A stretch of DNA of 64,000 nt from NCBI RefSeq assembly GCF_014269205.2, contig NZ_JABWRY020000001.1, positions 3,658,001 to 3,722,000 of the forward strand. The letters run 5' to 3'. The stretch comes from Pseudomonas kermanshahensis. Lineage in GTDB: Bacteria > Pseudomonadota > Gammaproteobacteria > Pseudomonadales > Pseudomonadaceae. The position numbers and the translations under genes are program-made. The notes under the pieces are model-generated. The model was given only the letters and a program-made list of their open reading frames with translations. It was not told the origin of the DNA and did no database searches. Positions 53,701-63,030 of this stretch are shown piece by piece (position 1 is the stretch's first letter; every line of letters starts with the position of its first letter).

Positions 53701-54781
53701 CGTCCAGCAGCGTATCGAGGCGGACTTTTCGCAGATGCGGGAACAACGGCCGATCAATCGCTTGGCTACGACCGTCTAGCTGAACCGGCAGCGCGCCCGC
53801 TCTGGCCTGCAGCAAGCGACGCAGTGTGCGGCTGAAGGCACAGCGGTCACGCTCGCCGATGAACCGCTGGATGAAGGCTGGGTAGCCCTTCGCCTGGCAG
53901 CGTCGGCCCAGGCCGAGCCACAGCTCATCCCACGTCGCAAAACGCTGCAGCGGTCCGTGGGGGTCATCGGGAACCCACAGCACCACACCCTCCAGAGGCG
54001 CACTCGTCAGCCCCCCTCGCCGCGCTTCGAAAGCCAACACACCGCGCAGCTGCTTGCCCAGCACACGCAGATCGAATGGCAACAGGCGCGTAGTGTCGGA
54101 GTCCACCACGGCCACCGTTGAAAGCACAGGGAGGAACTGCAGGTACAGGCGCTCATCAATTTCGCCCTTGAGCACAGCCAGACGTACATCAGCCTCCAGG
54201 TTGGCACGCGCGCTGTCTTCAAGCAGGGTCTCCACCTGCTTGCCCTTATCCCCCGGCCCCAACAGAATTGATTCAAGGTGACGCTGGTAGCGCCCTCCCA
54301 CGTCCACACTTCGGCAAAGCGCTACATAGGCCTGCGGGCTCAGAGACTGCGGTTGACCTTGCGCATCGACGATGACGCTGGTTTGAAAAGCACCAGAGGG
54401 CGGTGTCTCATGCTCGCTGAAATTGTGCAGCGCGGCCGTCAGCAAACTCACCTCAGCGATCTCGCTCACCGACTTCCCCAGCCCGCCAGGGCCCACCGAT
54501 GCAATCGGTACGGTGGTGGTGGTGCGAAACTTTACCTGGCGCACCTCCAGCGCTGGCAACTGGCGATCACTCAGTGCCTGGTCTAGCAATGTCTTGGCGA
54601 AAGCGTCCAGTGGCGTTACACGGGAAAACAGCTCAGCCAAGCGGTGCTGGCTGCGTTGCTGGCGCTGCAGACTAACCCGCAGTTTGCCCAAGTGATCCTC
54701 GGATGCGCTGGCAAGCCAGGCCGGCAAGCGACTGGCGATCAGGGTATCCACTGCGTTGGGTTGAGGCTGTGGTGAGGGCAT
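50732..54781 (-). CDS. Giant DUF6543 - LRR protein without NEL domain
   Basis: 1349 residues from ATG at 54781 (alternative in-frame ATG at 54823). The N-terminus VDTLIASRLPAWLASAS aligns with both neighbours. DUF6543-like half with a hydrophobic helix pair near 385-460 and RLGYPLSGG near 835. A long LRR block of about fourteen units (about 985-1327; for example LTRLDLRRNQLAALDGVQGL, LQYLNLSNNQFTLLPAGI) ends the protein with no ligase domain. It is the middle gene of the tandem, 63 bp after the one upstream and 89 bp before the one downstream. Confidence 0.82.
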   Translation of the reverse strand: MPSPQPQPNAVDTLIASRLPAWLASASEDHLGKLRVSLQRQQRSQHRLAELFSRVTPLDAFAKTLLDQALSDRQLPALEVRQVKFRTTTTVPIASVGPGGLGKSVSEIAEVSLLTAALHNFSEHETPPSGAFQTSVIVDAQGQPQSLSPQAYVALCRSVDVGGRYQRHLESILLGPGDKGKQVETLLEDSARANLEADVRLAVLKGEIDERLYLQFLPVLSTVAVVDSDTTRLLPFDLRVLGKQLRGVLAFEARRGGLTSAPLEGVVLWVPDDPHGPLQRFATWDELWLGLGRRCQAKGYPAFIQRFIGERDRCAFSRTLRRLLQARAGALPVQLDGRSQAIDRPLFPHLRKVRLDTLLDDARVLATPTAEADQAERERRMGDYASAGFDLLGLASLFVPVLGLPLLGIAALQIADEVYEGYADWKLGDREGALNHLWGVAENLVAGIAVASIGLVAGRLIERSAYVDGLVPVLKANDEVRLIDAELPGYAVPQLGLAVGERTRLAGQIRLRTHLATYQVVEDAQGTGLRIQHPSRPNAYSPWLDSNGEGGWRHQLETPQHWQGATPLMQRLNSAWAALDPLTAEHVMHTTGFDEARLRRLHLEHAPAPARLHDALQRYQLHAQYPELHGDAFELHLSGLQRPLEAAEQLLKRDFPGLTPRCAREITQRVGPEEVERMIGTQRVPLALASEARWLLRDSRLDRACAGFYQAAAVNADTERLALGLLADAAPWAQTVRVELRNDSLSGDLLAHIGAEGATDVRYVLRRGQGYQALPALGGALPLGSENDSLFQALWWHLDEAQKQVLGEGGLTGEQLGHALAVRAAEQRERAASLLGMVKKAGVIRPPVRLGDGRLGYPLSGGDALRLPRGQVLTTADIQARQSIRAGLHQLFPHRPAQDVMWLALQLSQRPGRTVWAAFSELARQVERLDLSLRAWRGQATAVNYHRRQRVGQMIREAWEPHFYGPGGVDELIVRNEPVGNLPVLPADLHFGHLHRLCLSNIGLSALEGDFLGRFPQLRSLQLSGNRLTEVPGLGSLHRLISLDAQHNRLTTLEGVQHLSSLTQLIVNDNALTEVPGLATLTRLTRLDLRRNQLAALDGVQGLTLLTQLDLSDNLLSALPEHIHRLIRLQYLNLSNNQFTLLPAGIDRMVGLTQLELSGNRLSELPGTLSGLSRLLQLNLAENSISSVPAVIGNMPGLRVLNLRGNQLDAIPEGLERLRQLTELYLADNQIVIDVAGGQRLEAFSELRTLSLKGNPIGMIPPLRNLDHLRHLSLRSTGLREFPLAFLQRHTQVYVDLADNLIVELSERALGWMRQHPNRLNLNNNPLDEQDLARWRAAWAQFDTLSQRG

Positions 54782-54844
54782 TGGCGGCTTCTCTGGTTGG
54801 TCAAAGCCCGAGATAACCAGCATTCCCCCTCACCACTGCGGTAC

Positions 54845-57800
54845 TTAACGCTCCTGCGCAGGATGACGCATGCACGCTTCAACGGTGAGTTCACGAATCA
54901 ACGCATGGAACACAGCGTTACGCTCGGCCGCCAGCACTGCGGCGCGTTGCATGAAGTCATTTGGACTGATTGCCATGGCATCCAACGCATCCAAACGCGC
55001 ATGGAAACCTGAGAGCCGCGATTCCAACCGCTCAGCAAAACGCTGTTGGAGATAGTTCTGCCAGTACCTGCTGGCTGCAAGCGCTTCGATAAGTGCTTCA
55101 GGCCTGCCTTCTTGTACAAGGGACAACTGTTCGCGAGCCAACTGCACATAGGCACGCTCAAGATCATCACCCTGCAGGCCTTCAGTGCGCAGCGCGCGAA
55201 CCCGGGCGAACTCAAGCCGATCGAGCTGGGCCAGATAGCTCTCGGCCATCCCGTCTCGTTGCGCTTCATCAAAAATGGCCCCTCGCACACGCTCATTCAA
55301 TTCACAGGCGTCGATCAGGCTCCACACTCGCGCCTGTATGGCTTCAACATCCTGTTGAAAATCTGCGGTTCGACTCAAACCATCCAGGAACGCCAACCAA
55401 TCTTCTACACCTGGCTCTGCCGTGAGCCGTGCCCATTGGGCTTGCCGTTGCTGCTGAAGTGGCGAGGGCAGGCCTTGCAGCCACCGATCACGCGAGGCTT
55501 CGACGCCATGTTGCTGAGCCTGCGGGTTCGCCACCCTCACCAATACCCGCTCCGGCGCACGTGCAGCCTGAGCTTGCAACTGTGGTTCCGGCTGTAGTTC
55601 CGGCTGAGACGGTTGCGCGGGTTCCAACGCTGGCTGGACAGCCGCCAACCGACGCGCGCTGACTTCAGACAGTGGATTGAGCTGGAGGTTTACGCCCTGA
55701 GGGTTCGCTCGGATCAAGCGGACCGCTTCCTCACTCAACTCACTGATGCGATTGCCATCGAGCCTGAGCGCCACGTTAGGGTGCTCACGCATAAGCGCCA
55801 AAGGGAACTCGTTCAGTTGGCAATTGGCGACGGCCACTCTCTCCAGTGAAGGGCTTTGCGGTAGCGTCGGTAGGCTCCCGAGCGGGTTATTGTTCAGGTC
55901 CAGCATCCTCAGCGCTGACAATGCGTTCAGCCGAGCGGCGCCCGCGACATTCACGACAATCTGGTTGTTCGCCAGGCCCAACTGCTGAAGCCGACCAAGC
56001 CCGCGCAAGGCGTCGGGCACTTGGGTGAGGTGGTTGTCGTTCAGAAACAGGGTCGTCAGTTCAGTCAATCGCTCCAAGCCTTCAGGCAGCGACACCAACT
56101 GGTTGTTGGACAATGACAGATCATCCAGCCTGCGCAGGTCACAGACCCATGCCGGCACTTCGCTGAGGTGGCAGTTGTTGATCCGCAACTGAATCAGATT
56201 AGTGAAGCGGCTGAAATAGTTGGGCGAGACGCTGGAAAAATCGATATTTACCAGCCGCAGCCATCGCAGCCGCCCCCAGCTTATCGTGTCTGGGAATTGC
56301 GGCAGTGAGCCGATTTGCGCACCGTCAATGCGCAGCGAAAAATGTCGCTCGTGTGGAGGCGATACGCTTCCCGGCACCTCCGGCAGCCAGCTTGCAAGCA
56401 GACGACGTGCAAAGGCCAGCCGGCCAGGGTCGTCGCCGCACCACTCTTCCAGGCTTTCTCGCAACGTAGTGGCCTGCTCAAGCACATTGAGATGTGCAGC
56501 CAGCACCTCATGCTGTGGCAGACGCGCACTGGCATTGGTCACCTGGTTGCCAATCCTTACCAAGATGGCGCGAAGTGCCTGCACGCGCTGAGGATCATCT
56601 GCAATTATCAGATCACCCTCTTGAGGTGTAAACGGATCCACCGGTTCCAAGCGATCATTGGCGTCCAGTCGCTGAACAGACGCCTGGGACAAGGGGTTGT
56701 AATCAAGGCAGATACGCGCCCTGTCGCGAGCGATCAATCGCAAAGACTCATCATCCAGCTCAACGATCCGGTTGCCCTCGAGCGCTAGGCTCATACCCGG
56801 ATGCTGGCCAAGCAGCTCGGTTGGAAACGCCTGCAGTTGAGTGTTGCGCAGCGTAACCCGTCTCAACTCGATGCTTCTGACCAACGAAGGCATGCTCGCC
56901 AGCGGGTTACCGTCGAGTATCAGCACTTCCAGCTGTTGCATGCCTTCCAGACGAGCACTGTTGTGGGCATCGATGACGATACCGTTGCTTTCCAGATTCA
57001 AGGTACGCAGTTCGCCCAATTGCCCAAGCACCTGCGGGATTGCCGTCAAACGATTGTGCCCCAAGTCCAGACTCGACAAACGCGCCATGCGCGAAAGTTG
57101 AGCCGGCAGTGCCGTCAAGCGGTTGCTTCGCAAGCTCACGTGGGTGAGGTGCTCAAGGTTTAACAGCCACTGAGGCAGTGCCTCCAAGGCCGTATTAATC
57201 AATCTCAAACTACGTAGTCCGGCAAAGTGTTGCGCAGTGAAGGGCGGCAGCTCCGTTGCGCTGATGTTGCGCAAGGTCAAGCCGCTAAGCCGGCCCCAGC
57301 CAACGGTGTGCGGGAACGGTGGCAGCCCGCCGGTCAGCGCGCCGTCAAGATCAAGTTGGAAGGTTGGCGTTTCACCTGGCAATTGTGGATGCCAAGCCTG
57401 CAGAATCTCTCGGGCCATAATCGCTCGCGACGCACTCCAATGCAGTCGCACACCACGGTCCGCACCTGCAGCGCGTTGCGCCGCATCCCCCGCCAGGCTC
57501 CAGGTATCCAGGCGGGTGCGCAACGTACTGACCTGCCGGGCCAAGTCAGCATAATGATTCCAGACATCGCGCCTTGGCGAGCTGGCAATAGCTTGCGCGT
57601 ACTGGCGCAGGGTAGTTTCTTCACGGGCCGGGAACAGCCGTCGCAGGCCTTCGAGAAGGGGCCGAACCTGCGCTTCGTCGATCACCAGCAAAGGGTGCTC
57701 TTCTGGCAGACGGACACCCGGGTTGCCACTCAACGGATACCCCAAGCGCCCGCCGCTAAGTCGCATAAGTGGCCTCAAGCTCGATGGCGGTGGCGTCAGG

Positions 57801-60289
57801 CCAATCAATTGTGCAGCCTGGCCATGGCGAGCGTTTGCGCGTTGCCTCAGGCCATCAGTCAACTGTGCGGCCGATTGCCCAGCCTGGCCCAGCACACTTC
57901 GCTGCCCCGTATCCAACTGTTTCAGCAACGCTTCGAACAGGCTCTCACCCTGTACACCGTTGGTCAGCTGTGTCCCATCGTTGGCATAAGCTTGGTAGCG
58001 GTCGCTATCTCGGACAATGATACGAGCCTGACCTGCTTTATTCGCCCCTGCCCAGGCGATCAGCTCACCCTCTTGAGTCGCATGGCGTATCTCCACCCTT
58101 TCGCCCTCAGGCCAAGGCGCCCAGCCTTCGATCAGCCCAAGGGCCAGCCGCTCGGTATCGGCGTTAATAGCCGATGCTTGCCACAAGCCCGCGCAGGCGC
58201 GGTCCACTCGCGCATCGCGCAGGTACCAGCGGGCAGTGCCAGCCAGCGCCATGGGCACCTTCCGCTGAGTGACCATGCGCTGCACCAGGCTTGGCTCGGC
58301 ATTGGCGACGATCTCCTGCGCACCCCGCACGCTTAGCCCAGGGAAAGCACCCCGAAGCATCCGTGCCTCCGGGGACGCCAAAGGCTGCTCCGCCTGCCAC
58401 CTTTGCTCGAATGCTGCGCCATGCAGCCCTGGCTCACGTTGATGCAGTTGGTAGCGTTGCAGGGCATCGAGCAGTTGTGCGGGGGCTGGCGCATTCTGCG
58501 CATGCAGACGGCGCATGCGTGCTTGATCAAAACCGGTGATGTGCAGCACATCGTTTGCCGTGGCATCGGATACATCACTCAACGCGCTACCCAAACGCCT
58601 GAACATCTGCGCTGCATCCTGCCACTGTTGCACAGCTTCAAGCGCATGGCGCCAGCCGCCGGCACCATTGTGCTCCAGCAACGGCGCGTAGGCGTGCAGG
58701 CGCGTGGGGTGCAAGATGCACAGCTGCCGTGTCAACGGATCCTCAGCGACCCTGTAGGTGCCAGTGTGGGTGCGAAGTCGCTCTTGCCCTGCCTCGCCGC
58801 CTCGCTCACCCACCGCCAACGTGTCGTCCAGCACTTCGTAACCCGGCAGTTCGGGGTGTACCAGGCTTACCTGCCCCTCAGTCAACCGCACGGGCACCAA
58901 CCGGCGCACCAGGCCGGCGCTTTTGAGCACACGCCCAGCAATCACGCCGACGCCTACCCCTACCCCAACCAAGGCGATATTTTCGGCAACGCCCAACAGG
59001 TGCTCCAGCGCTCCCTGCCGGTCACCCAGTTGCCAATCGACATAGCCCTCGTACACCCCCGAGACCACCTCGATCGCCGCAATGGCCAGCAAGGGCAAGC
59101 CCAACCAAGGCACGAACAGGCTCGCTAGCCCAAGCACGGACAAGCCTGCATCAAGGTAGAAGTGCAGGCGCGCGTTGCGCTCGTTGCTGTCCTGATCTGC
59201 CGTGGGCACCGCCAAGACCCTGGCATCATCGAGCAGCGTGTCGAGCTGCACCTTACGCATGTGCTCGAACAGCGGCAGCTCGATAGCTTCATAACGGCCG
59301 TCGAGTTTGGCAGGCAGGTGGGCAGCACGCGCTGCTTTTGCTTTGCTCAACGCCTGGGTGAATGCCATTCGGTCGCGCTGGCCAATGAAGCGCTGGAAAA
59401 ACGGTTCATAGCCGGGTAGCCGGAACAGCTCACCCAGGCTACTGAACAACGTGTCCCAGTTGCCATACCAGGTAAGTGCCCCCTGCTCGTCACCTGGGAT
59501 CCAGCAAATTACGCCCTCCAGGGGGGCAGTTGCCCGCCCGCCTTGCCGCACTTCGAAGGCCATGGCCCCACGAATCTGCTTGCCGAGCAGCCGCAGGGCT
59601 TTGGGGATCAACACCGCTGAATCACTGCCCTCGGTGGGCACAGATGACATGAGCGGTAGAAACAGCTGATAGCCTCGCTCATTGATCTCACCCTTCAAGG
59701 CCGACAGCCGCACTGCCGCCTCCAACGCTGCCCGGTGGCCCTCTTCGACTATTCGGTTAACACGGCGCCCCTCCTCTAACGGGGCTTGATAGCGGGCCTT
59801 GAGGTAGTCCTGGTACTGCTTGCCCACATCGAGCGTGCGACAAAGCTCAGCGAATGCCACGGGCGCAAACGCAAGCGGGCTGGCGTTTTCATCGAGCAAT
59901 GTCGCGCCGTCCTGAGAAGCTGCCTCACCCGCACTGAAGTTGTGCAGTGCGGCCTCAAGCAACGAATGCTTGAAAAACCGCACTTGCGGCTTGCCCAGCA
60001 GTTTTGCCAAGGGTGCAGGGAGCACGACTTTCAACTGAATCTGCGCCTTGCTCACGTCCAGCTGCAACTGCTGGTCGTGCAGGGCCTGCTGCAACAAGGG
60101 GGCGGCAAAATCATCGAGCCCAGTAGTCCCTTGGTAAAGACCCTGTAGCTGCTGCTGAACGTCCATTTGCTGGCTCAGGCACAGGTTCAGTGCCCTCAGA
60201 CGCTCCGGTGTGGCACTGGCCAGCCAGTTGGGAAGGCGGCTGGCGATCAACTCGTCCAGCAGGTCGTCGCTATGGGTTGCCATCGGCAT
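54845..60289 (-). CDS. Giant DUF6543 - LRR - degenerate NEL protein
   Basis: 1814 residues from ATG at 60289 (GGAG nine bases upstream; the frame from a GTG at 60304 is not preferred). DUF6543-like half with a hydrophobic helix pair near 380-460 (FVPWLGLPLLAIAAIEV) and RLGYPLSGNPG near 850. LRR block 1 about 993-1203; LRR block 2 about 1333-1546; then a NEL-like tail (about 1598-1814) with RAIFDEAQRDGMAESYLAQLDRLEF where the paralogue at 15760 has the catalytic Cys. The tail is also shorter by about 80-90 residues. Probably catalytically dead. It is the first gene of the tandem and likely carries its promoter. Confidence 0.82.
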   Translation of the reverse strand: MPMATHSDDLLDELIASRLPNWLASATPERLRALNLCLSQQMDVQQQLQGLYQGTTGLDDFAAPLLQQALHDQQLQLDVSKAQIQLKVVLPAPLAKLLGKPQVRFFKHSLLEAALHNFSAGEAASQDGATLLDENASPLAFAPVAFAELCRTLDVGKQYQDYLKARYQAPLEEGRRVNRIVEEGHRAALEAAVRLSALKGEINERGYQLFLPLMSSVPTEGSDSAVLIPKALRLLGKQIRGAMAFEVRQGGRATAPLEGVICWIPGDEQGALTWYGNWDTLFSSLGELFRLPGYEPFFQRFIGQRDRMAFTQALSKAKAARAAHLPAKLDGRYEAIELPLFEHMRKVQLDTLLDDARVLAVPTADQDSNERNARLHFYLDAGLSVLGLASLFVPWLGLPLLAIAAIEVVSGVYEGYVDWQLGDRQGALEHLLGVAENIALVGVGVGVGVIAGRVLKSAGLVRRLVPVRLTEGQVSLVHPELPGYEVLDDTLAVGERGGEAGQERLRTHTGTYRVAEDPLTRQLCILHPTRLHAYAPLLEHNGAGGWRHALEAVQQWQDAAQMFRRLGSALSDVSDATANDVLHITGFDQARMRRLHAQNAPAPAQLLDALQRYQLHQREPGLHGAAFEQRWQAEQPLASPEARMLRGAFPGLSVRGAQEIVANAEPSLVQRMVTQRKVPMALAGTARWYLRDARVDRACAGLWQASAINADTERLALGLIEGWAPWPEGERVEIRHATQEGELIAWAGANKAGQARIIVRDSDRYQAYANDGTQLTNGVQGESLFEALLKQLDTGQRSVLGQAGQSAAQLTDGLRQRANARHGQAAQLIGLTPPPSSLRPLMRLSGGRLGYPLSGNPGVRLPEEHPLLVIDEAQVRPLLEGLRRLFPAREETTLRQYAQAIASSPRRDVWNHYADLARQVSTLRTRLDTWSLAGDAAQRAAGADRGVRLHWSASRAIMAREILQAWHPQLPGETPTFQLDLDGALTGGLPPFPHTVGWGRLSGLTLRNISATELPPFTAQHFAGLRSLRLINTALEALPQWLLNLEHLTHVSLRSNRLTALPAQLSRMARLSSLDLGHNRLTAIPQVLGQLGELRTLNLESNGIVIDAHNSARLEGMQQLEVLILDGNPLASMPSLVRSIELRRVTLRNTQLQAFPTELLGQHPGMSLALEGNRIVELDDESLRLIARDRARICLDYNPLSQASVQRLDANDRLEPVDPFTPQEGDLIIADDPQRVQALRAILVRIGNQVTNASARLPQHEVLAAHLNVLEQATTLRESLEEWCGDDPGRLAFARRLLASWLPEVPGSVSPPHERHFSLRIDGAQIGSLPQFPDTISWGRLRWLRLVNIDFSSVSPNYFSRFTNLIQLRINNCHLSEVPAWVCDLRRLDDLSLSNNQLVSLPEGLERLTELTTLFLNDNHLTQVPDALRGLGRLQQLGLANNQIVVNVAGAARLNALSALRMLDLNNNPLGSLPTLPQSPSLERVAVANCQLNEFPLALMREHPNVALRLDGNRISELSEEAVRLIRANPQGVNLQLNPLSEVSARRLAAVQPALEPAQPSQPELQPEPQLQAQAARAPERVLVRVANPQAQQHGVEASRDRWLQGLPSPLQQQRQAQWARLTAEPGVEDWLAFLDGLSRTADFQQDVEAIQARVWSLIDACELNERVRGAIFDEAQRDGMAESYLAQLDRLEFARVRALRTEGLQGDDLERAYVQLAREQLSLVQEGRPEALIEALAASRYWQNYLQQRFAERLESRLSGFHARLDALDAMAISPNDFMQRAAVLAAERNAVFHALIRELTVEACMRHPAQER

Positions 60290-60577
60290 GATCGAGCGCT
60301 CCACTTGAATTGGGGCTCGATCACATCAGCTGCGCGGCAGGCGGCGGTGGTAGATGACTACCTGCTTGCCATTGAAAAGCGATTGCGCAGAGCGCGCATC
60401 GCAGCGTCATTACCTCTCGGTGCGTTTATCCACAAGCGCCAATTCTTGCTCGAGACGCAAAGTACTTTGGAGTGACGACGGCTTTATCACCTTCTGGAGA
60501 AGCCGCACACTGCTCCCTCACCTGAACAACCAACGCAAGCACCGTTCGGTTCACGTAGCCTCATCAGGAGCAAGATC
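60290..60577. other. 288-bp gap upstream of dkgB with possible gene remnant
   Basis: Holds the promoters of the toxin tandem (minus strand) and dkgB (plus strand). A plus-strand frame ending at 60475 includes AAVVDDYLLAIEKRLRRARI and LPLGAFIHKRQF, which looks protein-like but has no start or ribosome binding site of its own. I see no other feature. Confidence 0.35.
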
Positions 60578-61381
60578 ATGAGCATTCCCTCTTTCGGCCT
60601 GGGCACCTTCCGCCTCACCGGCCAGGCCGTCATCGATTCGGTCAAGTCGGCCCTGGCGCTGGGCTACCGCGTCATCGACACCGCACAGATCTACAAGAAC
60701 GAAGCCGAGGTGGGCCAAGCCATCGCCGAAAGCGGCGTGCCGCGCAGCGAGCTGTTCATCACCACCAAGATCTGGGTCGACAACTACGCCGCCGACAAGC
60801 TGGTCCCCAGCCTGCGCGAGAGCCTGACCAAGCTGCGCACCGACCATGTCGACCTGTTGCTGATCCACTGGCCGGCACCGGGCAATGGCGTCGAGCTGCC
60901 CGAGTACATGGCAGCCCTGGCTGAGGCCAAGGCGCAGGGCCTGACCCGCCAGATCGGTGTGTCCAACTTCAACATCGACCTGACCCAGCAGGCCATCGCG
61001 GTGGTTGGCGAGGGCGAAATCGCCACCAACCAGATCGAGCTCAGCCCTTACCTGCAAAATGCCAAGCTGGCCGCGTTCCTGCAGGATCAGGGCATCACCG
61101 TCACCTCCTACATGACCCTGGCCTATGGCAAGGTCCTGAAAGACCCGGTGCTGGCTGAGATCGCTGCCAAGCACAAAGCCACCGTCGCGCAAGTGGCCCT
61201 GGCCTGGGCCCTGCAATTGGGCTATGCGGTGATCCCGTCGTCGACCAAACGCGAAAACCTGGCCAGCAACCTGCTCGCCCGAGACCTGCGCCTGGACGCC
61301 GACGACATGGCGCGCATCGCCACGCTCGAACGCAACGGGCGTGAAGTCAGCCCGGATGGCCTTGCGCCAGCCTGGGACTGA
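60578..61381 (+). CDS. dkgB: Aldo/keto reductase, 2,5-diketo-D-gluconate reductase B type
   Basis: 267 residues, the DkgB length. Tetrad residues are visible: Asp in [11 protein letters not shown] (with Tyr), Lys in ITTKIW and His in LLIHWP. The C-terminal cofactor segment [14 protein letters not shown] binds NADPH. It reduces aldehydes, methylglyoxal or 2,5-diketogluconate. CAGGAGCAAGATC lies directly upstream of ATG. Confidence 0.93.
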   Translation: MSIPSFGLGTFRLTGQAVIDSVKSALALGYRVIDTAQIYKNEAEVGQAIAESGVPRSELFITTKIWVDNYAADKLVPSLRESLTKLRTDHVDLLLIHWPAPGNGVELPEYMAALAEAKAQGLTRQIGVSNFNIDLTQQAIAVVGEGEIATNQIELSPYLQNAKLAAFLQDQGITVTSYMTLAYGKVLKDPVLAEIAAKHKATVAQVALAWALQLGYAVIPSSTKRENLASNLLARDLRLDADDMARIATLERNGREVSPDGLAPAWD

Positions 61382-61405
61382 TCGCCCTTCCGCTGCAGCT
61401 TGCAC

Positions 61406-61500
61406 TGTAGGAGCAGCCTTGTGCTGCGAAGAGGCCCGTAAACACAGCGAAGACTCATGCTGTGTTCACCGGCCTCTTCGCAGCACAAGGCTGCTCCTAC
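61406..61500. repeat. REP-type palindrome, second copy of the 22841 class
   Basis: Arm 61406-61436 matches arm 61471-61500 in reverse complement and is the same sequence as the repeat at 22841-22934. The loop contains its own stem (AACACAG at 61441 with CTGTGTT at 61460-61466), so a long cruciform-like hairpin is possible. Confidence 0.85.
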
Positions 61501-61527
61501 CCCCCTTCATCCAATCCGGAGCGCTCG

Positions 61528-62709
61528 ATGAGCACGCTTTCTCCCAAACGGGTCCTGTTCGCCCTGGCCATCGGCGCCTTCGGCATCGGCACCACCGAAT
61601 TCACCCCCATGGGCCTGTTGCCCGTGATCGCCCAAGGCGTCGATGCAAGCATCCCCAGCGCGGGCATGCTGATCACCGCCTACGCCATCGGCGTGATGGT
61701 CGGTGCACCGATCATGACCTTGCTGTTCAGCCGCTTCGGCAAGCGCGCCGCGCTGATGTCGCTGATGGCCATCTTCACCCTGGGCAACCTGTTGTCGGCA
61801 CTTTCGCCGGACTACTACACGCTGCTGGCCTCCCGCCTGGTCACCAGCCTCAACCACGGGGCCTTCTTCGGCCTGGGCGCAGTGGTTGCTGCCAGCGTGG
61901 TGCCCAAGGACAAACAAGCCAGCGCCGTGGCGACCATGTTCATGGGCCTGACCATCGCCAATATCGGCGGTGTGCCTGCCGCCACCTGGGTCGGCCAGCA
62001 GGTCGGCTGGCGCATGGCGTTTGCCGGCACAGCGGTGCTCGGCCTGCTGGCCATGGCCGCGCTGTGGTACGCCCTGCCCAAGGGTGAGCGCGGCAGCGTG
62101 CCCCATGTACGCAAGGAACTGGCCGTGATTGCCCGCCCCAGCGTGCTGCTGGCCATGGCCACCACCGTGCTGGGTGCCGGCGCCATGTTCACCCTGTACA
62201 CCTACGTGGCGCCGGTACTGGCCGAACTGACCGGTGCCTCGGACAGCTTCGTCACCCTCGGGCTGGTCCTGATCGGCGTGGGCTTCACCTTGGGCAACAG
62301 CCTCGGCGGGCGACTGGCCGATTGGTCACTGGATGGCGCGGCACGGATCTTCCTGGGTGCGTTGGCGGTGATCATGCTGCTGATGCCACTGGTGCTGGGC
62401 AGCCACCTGGGCGCCGCCCTCGCGCTGCTGGTGTGGGGTGTGTTCACCTTCGCCGTGGTGCCGCCACTGCAGATGCGCGTCATGACCGCCGCCGCCGAGG
62501 CCCCAGGGCTGGCCTCTTCGATCAACGTCGGCGCGTTCAACCTTGGCAATGCCGTGGGCGCTGCGCTGGGAGGTGGGGTGATCAGCCTGAACCTGGGCTA
62601 CGCGGCGGTACCGATGGCTGGTGGGCTGCTGGCGGCTGCGGGGCTGCTTTTGGTATGGCTCGGCGGGCGCGCGAAGGCGACGGGCACAGCGTTGGACGGC
62701 GCAGCCTGA
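61528..62709 (+). CDS. MFS transporter, AraJ-like (DHA1)
   Basis: 393 residues, twelve helices. RVLFALAIGAFGIGTTEFTPMGLLPVIAQG is the AraJ/YdhP opening, and LVTSLNHGAFFGLGAVVAASVV the helix-4 region. It probably exports sugars or drugs. GGAG lies six bases before ATG. It is on the same strand as dkgB with a REP between them; the order dkgB-MFS suggests possible co-transcription. Confidence 0.9.
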   Translation: MSTLSPKRVLFALAIGAFGIGTTEFTPMGLLPVIAQGVDASIPSAGMLITAYAIGVMVGAPIMTLLFSRFGKRAALMSLMAIFTLGNLLSALSPDYYTLLASRLVTSLNHGAFFGLGAVVAASVVPKDKQASAVATMFMGLTIANIGGVPAATWVGQQVGWRMAFAGTAVLGLLAMAALWYALPKGERGSVPHVRKELAVIARPSVLLAMATTVLGAGAMFTLYTYVAPVLAELTGASDSFVTLGLVLIGVGFTLGNSLGGRLADWSLDGAARIFLGALAVIMLLMPLVLGSHLGAALALLVWGVFTFAVVPPLQMRVMTAAAEAPGLASSINVGAFNLGNAVGAALGGGVISLNLGYAAVPMAGGLLAAAGLLLVWLGGRAKATGTALDGAA

Positions 62710-63030
62710 ACGCCTGAGAACCTCCCCTAGAGAGGATGTTTCATTGATTTAGCAGGGCCCCGTGGGAGCCGGCTCCCACAGGTGCGGCGCTAGACTTGGA
62801 GGCTACACAGTTCGGGTGGGAGCGGCGGTGCGGCGGTCCGACTTGCCCGCGAAGAGGCCGGAACAAGCACCACAAGACAGCTGCTCCCACAGAGTCAGGG
62901 ACTCACTTGCGACCTCCGCATCCCAACATTATTCCGCCGCCCGCAATTATGAAGTGCCGGGCACGCCGATTCCCTGTACCGCCCTCGATGACTACGCTCC
63001 TAGCTATAAACCACCCGAGGAGTGCCTACG
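62710..63030. other. 321-bp non-coding region with decayed REP sequences
   Basis: No convincing gene. It holds a perfect 18-bp palindrome (62762-62779) and fragments of a P. putida REP at about 62817-62867 (GTGGGAGCGG, CTTGCCCGCGAAGAGGCCGG) interrupted by unrelated bases. The last 60 bases are more AT-rich and carry the ribosome binding site of the DUF1348 gene. Confidence 0.5.
62762..62867. repeat. Palindrome and disrupted REP element
   Basis: GTGGGAGCC / GGCTCCCAC is a perfect palindrome (62762-62779). Downstream, REP-like pieces at 62817-62867 are separated by about 13 unrelated bases, suggesting a decayed or rearranged element. Confidence 0.6.

Noticed and set aside
45426..60289. Toxin array as a polymorphic CDI/Rhs system
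   Set aside because: No Rhs/YD repeats, no filamentous hemagglutinin segment, no immunity gene after each large gene; the layout is DUF6543-LRR, not contact-dependent inhibition.
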